DNA of 40,609 nt from Betaproteobacteria bacterium (lineage in GTDB: Bacteria > Pseudomonadota > Gammaproteobacteria > Burkholderiales > Methylophilaceae): NCBI GenBank assembly GCA_016868195.1, contig VGHQ01000008.1:1-40609 (forward strand). Direction: 5' to 3'. Positions 35,178 through 40,609 of the stretch are shown here, piece by piece. The notes under the pieces are model-generated. The model made no database searches. It was not told the origin of the DNA and saw only the letters and a list, made by a program, of their open reading frames with translations. A program made the position numbers and the translations under genes. The first letter of the stretch is position 1. Every line of letters begins with the position of its first letter.

Positions 35178-36497
35178 ATGGCCATTGAAAAAATACTCGT
35201 ACCCGATATAGGTAACTTCGACAGTGTCGATGTGATTGAAGTCATTGCGAAGGTCGGCGACTCGATCAAAAAAGATGATCCATTGATCACACTCGAATCC
35301 GATAAAGCGTCGATGGATATTCCAGCACCAAGTAATGGTGTGGTGAAAGAGATTCTTTTAAAAGTGGGTGACAAAATAAAACAAGGCTCACCTATTTTGA
35401 TGCTTGATATTGTGGATTCAAACAAAAAAACAGAAGTAAAAGAAGAAATAAAAGAAGTTAAAAAAGAAGAGACACCAAAAGCTTCCATTCCTGAACCCAC
35501 ACGTCCAGCACCAGAGCCTCCTCAAAAAATTAAGCCACAACAAACACCTGCACCGATAGGCGACAGTGTTGTCGTAGCCCCCAATAAAAAATCGCACGCA
35601 AGTCCCTCGGTCAGAAAATTTGCGCGTGAGCTGGGTGTCAATTTGGCATTCGTTCAAGGATCAGGCCCTAAAAATCGCATTCTTGAATCTGATGTACAAA
35701 GCTATGTGAAAGGTGAGTTAGCACGACCTCGCACCGACAATATGGGTAATGCACCGACCGTGATGCCCATGCCTGTCATTGACTTTAGTCAGTATGGTGA
35801 CATTGAAACTAAACCGCTTTCAAAAATTAAAAAACTATCAGGTGCGAATCTGCATCGCAATTGGGTGACGGTACCACATGTCACGCAATTTGATCAAGCC
35901 GATATTACCGATCTCGAAGCGTTCAGAAAATCCATGCAATTAGATGCTGAGAAAAAAGGTGTCAAGCTCACTCTTCTCGCTTTCCTTATGAAAGCATGTG
36001 TGAATGCACTTAAAACGTATCCAAACTTTAATGCATCACTTTCCGCTAACGGTGATGAACTCATTTTAAAGAGTTATTACAACATCGGTTTTGCATGTGA
36101 TACCCCTGATGGTTTAATAGTACCTGTCGTACGTGATGTTCACCAAAAAGATGTGCTTGATATTGCAAAAGACTTAGGTGAACTCTCTGCGAAAGCACGT
36201 GAACGTAAACTTAAACTCGATGAAATGCAAGGTGGATGCTTTTCGATTTCAAGTCTAGGAGGTATTGGTGGCACAAAATTTACGCCGATTATTAATTGTC
36301 CTGAAGTCGCGATTCTTGGAATATCAAGATCATCGATGGAACCCATCTATGATCCCAAAACAAAAACATTTGAAGCAAGGCTTATCTTGCCACTCTCACT
36401 CTCATATGATCACCGTGTGATTGATGGTGCTGATGGTGCACGCTTTACAAGTCACTTACGCATGATGTTATCTGACGTGAGACGACTTCTCCTCTAG
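35178..36497 (+). CDS. aceF: Dihydrolipoamide acetyltransferase E2 of pyruvate dehydrogenase
   Basis: E2 (439 aa) forms the core of the complex and passes acetyl groups to CoA. It has one lipoyl domain (about 1-78) with lipoylated Lys43 in ESDKASMDIP and a Pro/Lys/Glu-rich hinge (about 80-135). The peripheral subunit-binding domain (SPSVRKFARELGV, about 138-175) comes next, then a catalytic domain ending in LSLSYDHRVIDGADGARF with the active-site His. Only one lipoyl domain is present, where E. coli has three. A second copy is on the E3 gene next door. Spacing (2 nt from aceE, 5 nt to lpd) shows tight co-expression. Confidence 0.96.
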   Translation: MAIEKILVPDIGNFDSVDVIEVIAKVGDSIKKDDPLITLESDKASMDIPAPSNGVVKEILLKVGDKIKQGSPILMLDIVDSNKKTEVKEEIKEVKKEETPKASIPEPTRPAPEPPQKIKPQQTPAPIGDSVVVAPNKKSHASPSVRKFARELGVNLAFVQGSGPKNRILESDVQSYVKGELARPRTDNMGNAPTVMPMPVIDFSQYGDIETKPLSKIKKLSGANLHRNWVTVPHVTQFDQADITDLEAFRKSMQLDAEKKGVKLTLLAFLMKACVNALKTYPNFNASLSANGDELILKSYYNIGFACDTPDGLIVPVVRDVHQKDVLDIAKDLGELSAKARERKLKLDEMQGGCFSISSLGGIGGTKFTPIINCPEVAILGISRSSMEPIYDPKTKTFEARLILPLSLSYDHRVIDGADGARFTSHLRMMLSDVRRLLL

Positions 36498-36502
36498 TTC
36501 CT

Positions 36503-38284
36503 ATGACCAATACTTTTCAAATCACGGTACCAGATATCGGTAACTTCGATAGCGTTGAAGTCATCGATGTGATGGTGAAAGTTGGCGACAGTATAAAAAA
36601 AGAAGATTCACTCATTACGGTTGAATCTGATAAAGCATCGATGGATATTCCATCCACGCATGAAGGTAAAGTGACAAGCATCAATTTAAAAGTCGGCGAC
36701 AAAGTAAAACAAGGCTCTCACATCCTTGTCATTGAATTAAATGAATCTAATGCAAAATCTCAAAAGGCTGAAACTCAAAATGAGATGAAGCCTGAAGTAA
36801 AGGCGGACATCAAAAAAGAATCGCCTCCTGAAATAACTTCACAACCAGTCACAAAAAAATCGGATGCTGTATCGACACACGAAACGGAAGTCGTGGTTTT
36901 AGGTTCAGGCCCTGGTGGATATACCGCTGCATTCCGAGCTGCTGACTTAGGTAAGAAAGTGATTCTCATTGAGAGATACGATACCTTGGGTGGTGTATGT
37001 CTTAATGTCGGTTGCATTCCATCCAAGGCACTATTACACACCGCTAAAGTGATCACTGAAGCTGAAGAAACAGCTTCGCATGGTGTCTCTTTTGGTGAAC
37101 CCGATATTAACTTAGAAAAAATTCGTCACTGGAAAGCGCATGACGTCGTCGGTAAATTGACACAAGGCTTATCTGCGATGGCAAAACAAAGACAGGTGAC
37201 TGTGATTCAAGGTGTCGGTGAATTTACAACACCGCACCAAATCAAAGTGACTAAAGCGAATGGTCAAACTGAAACGATAGGTTTTGAACACTGCATTATT
37301 GCAGCTGGTTCTCAATCCACAAAATTCCCAGGTGTAAAAGATGATCCTCGGATTATGGATTCGACGGGGGCATTAGAATTAAAAGATATTCCAAAACGTC
37401 TTCTCATTGTGGGGGGTGGCATCATTGGTTTAGAAATGGGTACAGTGTACGACGCACTGGGAAGTCAAGTCAGTATCGTTGAATTATCTGATGGTCTCAT
37501 CCAAGGATGTGATCGTGATCTGGTTCGTCCATTACAAAAACGTATGGAGCAGCGCTTCGAAAAAATTATGCTCAATACCAAAGTCACATCCATTGAAGCA
37601 AAAAAAGATGGCATCCATGTCATTTTTGAAAGCGAAGGTAAATCAGAATCTCAAATGTATGACCGTGTCCTCATTGCGATTGGCAGACGTCCAAATGGCA
37701 AAGCTATTAAAGCAGAACTCGCAGGCGTCACGGTCACAGATCAAGGATTTATTCCGGTCAATAAACAAATGCGAACGAATGTATCACACATTTTTGCGAT
37801 TGGGGATATCGTAGGACAACCGATGCTAGCTCACAAAGCAACACACGAGGGTAAAGTGGCAGCGGAAGTTATTGCGGGACATAAAGTTGAATTTCAGGCA
37901 CTCACCATTCCAACTGTAGCATATACCGATCCTGAAGTCGCATGGGCAGGTATCACTGAATTAGAAGCAAAACAAAAAAATATTGATATTGAAAAGGCAA
38001 GTTTCCCATGGGCAGCAAGTGGTCGTGCCCTATCCAATAATTGCAGTGAAGGTACAACCAAACTTATTTTTGATAAAGAAACGCATCGATTGATAGGTGC
38101 AGGCATTACCGGTGTCAACGCAGGGGAACTAATTTCTGAAACAGTAATGGCAATTGAAATGGGTGCTGATGCTCATGACCTTGGTTTAACCATTCATCCT
38201 CATCCTACACTCTCTGAAACGGTCTGCTTTGCAGCAGAAGTTAAAGCAGGTACGATCACCGATCTATACATTAAAAAACGCTAA
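36503..38284 (+). CDS. lpd: Dihydrolipoamide dehydrogenase E3 with N-terminal lipoyl domain
   Basis: E3 (593 aa) reoxidises the lipoyl arm with FAD and NAD+. The N-terminus carries a lipoyl domain (Lys44 in ESDKASMDIP) and a flexible linker (about 80-128). The FAD domain follows with VVVLGSGPGGYTAAF, the redox disulfide Cys166/Cys171 in GGVCLNVGCIPSK, the NAD site LLIVGGGIIGLEMG, FAIGDIVGQPMLAHKA and the catalytic HPHPTLSE. Lipoyl-bearing E3 is known from Neisseria (p64k) and Ralstonia pyruvate dehydrogenase, so this copy belongs to the pyruvate complex. Its lipoyl domain closely resembles that of the adjacent E2 and looks like a duplication. Confidence 0.96.
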   Translation: MTNTFQITVPDIGNFDSVEVIDVMVKVGDSIKKEDSLITVESDKASMDIPSTHEGKVTSINLKVGDKVKQGSHILVIELNESNAKSQKAETQNEMKPEVKADIKKESPPEITSQPVTKKSDAVSTHETEVVVLGSGPGGYTAAFRAADLGKKVILIERYDTLGGVCLNVGCIPSKALLHTAKVITEAEETASHGVSFGEPDINLEKIRHWKAHDVVGKLTQGLSAMAKQRQVTVIQGVGEFTTPHQIKVTKANGQTETIGFEHCIIAAGSQSTKFPGVKDDPRIMDSTGALELKDIPKRLLIVGGGIIGLEMGTVYDALGSQVSIVELSDGLIQGCDRDLVRPLQKRMEQRFEKIMLNTKVTSIEAKKDGIHVIFESEGKSESQMYDRVLIAIGRRPNGKAIKAELAGVTVTDQGFIPVNKQMRTNVSHIFAIGDIVGQPMLAHKATHEGKVAAEVIAGHKVEFQALTIPTVAYTDPEVAWAGITELEAKQKNIDIEKASFPWAASGRALSNNCSEGTTKLIFDKETHRLIGAGITGVNAGELISETVMAIEMGADAHDLGLTIHPHPTLSETVCFAAEVKAGTITDLYIKKR

Positions 38285-38295
38285 AACGTTTTTTT
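38273..38295. terminator. Possible bidirectional terminator between lpd and coaX
   Basis: AAAAAACG (38273-38280) and CGTTTTTTT (38287-38295) form an AT-rich hairpin with loop CTAAAA. It contains the lpd stop and touches the coaX stop (38294-38296). The stem has only two G-C pairs, so its strength is doubtful. Confidence 0.4.
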
Positions 38296-39034
38296 AAGTA
38301 TTCGCTAGAACAAAAAGTCCATCGAGCACTAAATCTTTTTTAATGGTTGTGTGGCTTTTTAAATCTTCACTTAAATGCTGATAGATATAGGCAGCATCCC
38401 CTCCACTCAAGATAATCTTTACATCTTTCGATTTTGAACAAGCTATATCAAAGAAAGATTTAAGATTACCTAGGACATTTAAAATAAATCCAGATTGAAT
38501 CGCATTGGCTGTGTTGATGGCTGGTACTTGAAATACACCATCATCATTTTTTAAACGTGCTGTATTTTGAGATAAAGCATTTTTAGTAAGATGAAGTCCC
38601 GGGAGGATCACACCGCCTTCAAATATATATTGATGTTCTTTTTGATCAAAGCTCAGATAATCAATTGTCACCGCAGTGCCCACCGAGACAATTACGGTAG
38701 CTTTTTCTATGCTACTAGATACACTCAATGCGGATAGCCAACGATCAACACCAAGGGATGAAATATCTTCATAGCCATTCAAAAGATGTTTCCATTTTTT
38801 TGGTGTCTTCACAAATTCAATAGGGCATGAAAATTTTTTCAGTTTAATTTTTAATATCGCTTCTTTTTCAAAACTAGCCACATTTGAAATGAATATTTTT
38901 TGAATCTTGTCACTAAAGATAAAATGATCTTGATCGATATCTTCTGTTAAAAAAGAATCCTCTTGATAGATGTTTTTTTGATCACGAAGTGCCCATTTTG
39001 TTTTTGTATTACCTATATCAATCAGTAGAAACAT
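38294..39034 (-). CDS. coaX: Type III pantothenate kinase
   Basis: CoaX phosphorylates pantothenate in the first step of coenzyme A synthesis. The 246-residue protein has the ASKHA-fold signatures of the type III enzyme: DIGNTKTKW (6-14, phosphate binding), GVDRWLSALS, VIVSVGTAVTIDYL and FEGGVILPGLHL, then a C-terminal ILSGGDAAYI. It lies 2 nt downstream of birA, a pairing common in betaproteobacteria, and converges with lpd. CoA and biotin supply are thus expressed together. Confidence 0.94.
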   Translation of the reverse strand: MFLLIDIGNTKTKWALRDQKNIYQEDSFLTEDIDQDHFIFSDKIQKIFISNVASFEKEAILKIKLKKFSCPIEFVKTPKKWKHLLNGYEDISSLGVDRWLSALSVSSSIEKATVIVSVGTAVTIDYLSFDQKEHQYIFEGGVILPGLHLTKNALSQNTARLKNDDGVFQVPAINTANAIQSGFILNVLGNLKSFFDIACSKSKDVKIILSGGDAAYIYQHLSEDLKSHTTIKKDLVLDGLFVLANT

Positions 39035-39036
39035 AT

Positions 39037-40029
39037 TTATGCTTTTCTTAATGTAATGTCACCGGATGAGAATGTTTCAATACCACTGGATGGGGTTTCA
39101 ATCATAAGCGCACCATCATCAGTGACGCCTTGTGCTAAACCTGTCACAGACCTTCCATCTCCGAGTGATAAGGTCACAATTTGATGTTGGTATACATGAT
39201 AGTTCATCCACTCTTCTTTTAAAGATGCAAACTTAGATATATTAAATTGACCTAATACATCCGCTAAATCTTTTAAAATCTGGCCCAATAATACATTAGG
39301 ATCAATATCATCAACACTCACACTTTTTAAATCAATCGCTGGCTGATCAATCTGATTTAAACTTTTTTTAGATAGTTTTAAATTAATACCAATCCCAATG
39401 ATCGCAGTACTCTGTCCTTCCATATCGCCTTGAAGCTCAATCAGGATCCCAGCTAGTTTTTTATATTGAGGTCCATCTTGAACTAAAACATCATTCGGCC
39501 ATTTTAACTGTGCGCTCAATACACCAAATCGATGAAGACTTCGAATGATTGCAACACCCACAGTCAAACTTAATCCAGACAGAGTAGCTGCTCCTCCGTT
39601 AAATCGCCAAAGAAGTGAAAACGTCAAACTCTCGCCTAATGCTGATTGCCATGATCTACCTCGTCTGCCCCTGCCCTTCGTTTGAATATGGGTTGCAGCC
39701 ACCGATGCATGGGGATGTCCTAAAGAGGCTTTTTCTATTAAATAACTATTCGTAGAATCTATCACATCGAAAATTTCTAAATTAAACCAATGATGAATTT
39801 CCCCCATCACCTGCACAATGCTAGGTTTTTTTAGAAGCATAATAGGTTGAATGAGTTTATAACCTCGGCCGCGAACGGAATAAATCTCTACCCCAAACTC
39901 TTCTGCTTTTTTAATGGCATTCCAGATCGAGACACGGGAGATGTCGAATGTTTTAGCAATCGATTCACCCGAGTGAAATTTACCATCAGACAGAACGTCT
40001 AATACTTTAAAGACGAGGTTATGTTGCAT
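39037..40029 (-). CDS. birA: Biotin-protein ligase / biotin operon repressor BirA
   Basis: BirA activates biotin with ATP and attaches it to the biotin carboxyl carrier protein. The 330-residue protein has an N-terminal winged helix (about 3-60: GESIAKTFDISRVSIWNAIKKAEEFG and RGRGYKL). The ligase domain has GRGRRGRSWQ (119-128, biotinyl-AMP loop), LKWPND (175-180) and AGILIELQG, followed by a C-terminal SH3-like domain. The DNA-binding part is complete, so it is the regulatory class of BirA. A 9-bp inverted repeat upstream (40055-40095) may be its own operator. It heads a birA-coaX unit and is divergent from glnS. Confidence 0.95.
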   Translation of the reverse strand: MQHNLVFKVLDVLSDGKFHSGESIAKTFDISRVSIWNAIKKAEEFGVEIYSVRGRGYKLIQPIMLLKKPSIVQVMGEIHHWFNLEIFDVIDSTNSYLIEKASLGHPHASVAATHIQTKGRGRRGRSWQSALGESLTFSLLWRFNGGAATLSGLSLTVGVAIIRSLHRFGVLSAQLKWPNDVLVQDGPQYKKLAGILIELQGDMEGQSTAIIGIGINLKLSKKSLNQIDQPAIDLKSVSVDDIDPNVLLGQILKDLADVLGQFNISKFASLKEEWMNYHVYQHQIVTLSLGDGRSVTGLAQGVTDDGALMIETPSSGIETFSSGDITLRKA

Positions 40030-40054
40030 TAAGTATGAGATTAAAAATCAAAAG

Positions 40055-40095
40055 TTGATCTTATCATAGCGTATCTTTTTTAGCTTTAAGATCAA
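40055..40095. promoter_or_regulatory. Inverted repeat TTGATCTTA-N23-TAAGATCAA, candidate BirA operator
   Basis: Perfect 9-bp arms (40055-40063 and 40087-40095) flank 23 nt in the divergent birA/glnS region. The layout, long arms beginning TTG/ending CAA with a wide spacer, recalls the known BirA operator (TTGTAAACC-spacer-GGTTTACAA) though the arm sequence and spacer differ. Binding is inference. Confidence 0.4.
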
Positions 40096-40145
40096 TGGAT
40101 TGGGGCTAGAGAAGCCATCATTTCAGTGTAGAATATTGTTCTTAT

Positions 40146-40609
40146 ATGTCAGACCATAAAACAACAACGCAAGCACCTTCCAACTTTATCCGCGGCATCA
40201 TTGAGCGCGATTTAGCGAATAAAAGTTTTGAAGGTAAAACATGGGCAGGTACCCCTGGTGACGCCTCACATCATGCAAAAGCACCGATGGATCAAGCCAA
40301 AATCAGAACACGTTTTCCGCCTGAACCTAATGGCTATCTTCATATAGGGCACGCAAAGAGTATTTTCTTAAACTTTGGATTGGCCAAAGATTACGATGGC
40401 ATTTGTCATTTACGTTTTGATGACACCAATCCTGAAAAAGAAAATCGAGAGTATGTCGATAGTATTAAAAGCAATGTGTCATGGTTAGGTTTCTCATGGG
40501 AACAAAATAAAACTTCTCATCTTTTTTTTGCGAGTAACTATTTCGACTTTATGTATCAAGCGGCTGAATCGCTTATTCAATCGGGTCATGCCTATGTCGA
40601 TAAACAAAC
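40146..40609 (+). CDS. glnS: Glutaminyl-tRNA synthetase, 5' part (cut by window)
   Basis: The frame begins [19 protein letters not shown] and carries [18 protein letters not shown] with the class I HIGH motif at residues 66-69, then [11 protein letters not shown] and WLGFSW. These are clear GlnRS features. The enzyme charges tRNA-Gln; with it the organism need not use the transamidation route. Compared with E. coli GlnRS it has about 20 extra residues before the HIGH region (around 26-50: [15 protein letters not shown]). The gene runs off the right edge. No Shine-Dalgarno is visible before the ATG, and a -10-like TAGAAT (40129-40134) lies so close that the leader would be very short. Confidence 0.95.
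   Translation, partial: MSDHKTTTQAPSNFIRGIIERDLANKSFEGKTWAGTPGDASHHAKAPMDQAKIRTRFPPEPNGYLHIGHAKSIFLNFGLAKDYDGICHLRFDDTNPEKENREYVDSIKSNVSWLGFSWEQNKTSHLFFASNYFDFMYQAAESLIQSGHAYVDKQ

Noticed and set aside
35418-35657. Minus-strand frame opposite the aceF hinge
   Set aside because: It is the antisense of a Lys/Glu/Pro-rich linker and gives a Phe/Tyr-rich low-complexity peptide with no start signal.

Overview
The window reads as chromosomal DNA of an AT-rich, streamlined betaproteobacterium. The best guess is family Methylophilaceae (relatives of OM43 or Ca. Methylopumilus). This rests on gene order (dnaE-accA-tilS; aceE-aceF-lpd with a lipoyl domain on E3; coaX-birA), a MoxY/MoxX-like sensor pair, and protein sequences remembered by family. 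It is an inference, not a database result. Genes are tightly packed, with gaps of 2-30 nt and 4-nt overlaps. No gene-free stretch exceeds about 255 nt. I see no rRNA, CRISPR array, transposase or integrase.

Layout. 1-1753 (minus): two GT9-type glycosyltransferases, one cut by the window edge, downstream of typA (1773-3581). 3645-5469 (plus): an RhlE-type RNA helicase with its promoter. 5476-7104 (minus): purT and a group II truncated haemoglobin. 7147-12420: a sensor kinase/LuxR-type regulator pair, a zinc-ribbon membrane protein, a TonB-dependent receptor and a structured non-coding stretch. 12637-18454 (minus): dnaE-accA-tilS. 18582-19166 (plus): tpx, whose terminator lies inside the opposing rlmL-like gene. 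19076-26079 (minus): probable operon methyltransferase, secreted protein, hrpA, SpeE-like protein, rlmL-like. 26154-27050 (plus): rbgA/ylqF. 27033-30722: an AT-rich accessory cluster of small, mostly unknown genes ending at the 3' end of tRNA-Arg(CCU). 30815-32269 (minus): M17 aminopeptidase. 32448-38284 (plus): pyruvate dehydrogenase operon. 38294-40029 (minus): coaX and birA. 40146-end (plus): 5' part of glnS.

The most interesting region is 7.1-12.6 kb. A 13-base word, AGGAAAACTTCCC, occurs identically in front of the TonB receptor and between the sensor kinase and zinc-ribbon genes. A 10/13 version lies just past the response regulator gene, ahead of a hairpin and terminator that could form a small RNA. 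In all three places a -10-like hexamer lies 46-47 nt away. This suggests a small local regulon: a MoxYX-like two-component system controlling an outer-membrane importer, a membrane protein and possibly an sRNA. Other points of note are a 9-bp inverted repeat in the birA/glnS promoter region (candidate BirA operator), the tpx terminator that doubles as coding sequence for a conserved RlmL motif, a secreted protein with three 23-residue Cys repeats, and a glycosyltransferase gene that appears to need an AUU start.
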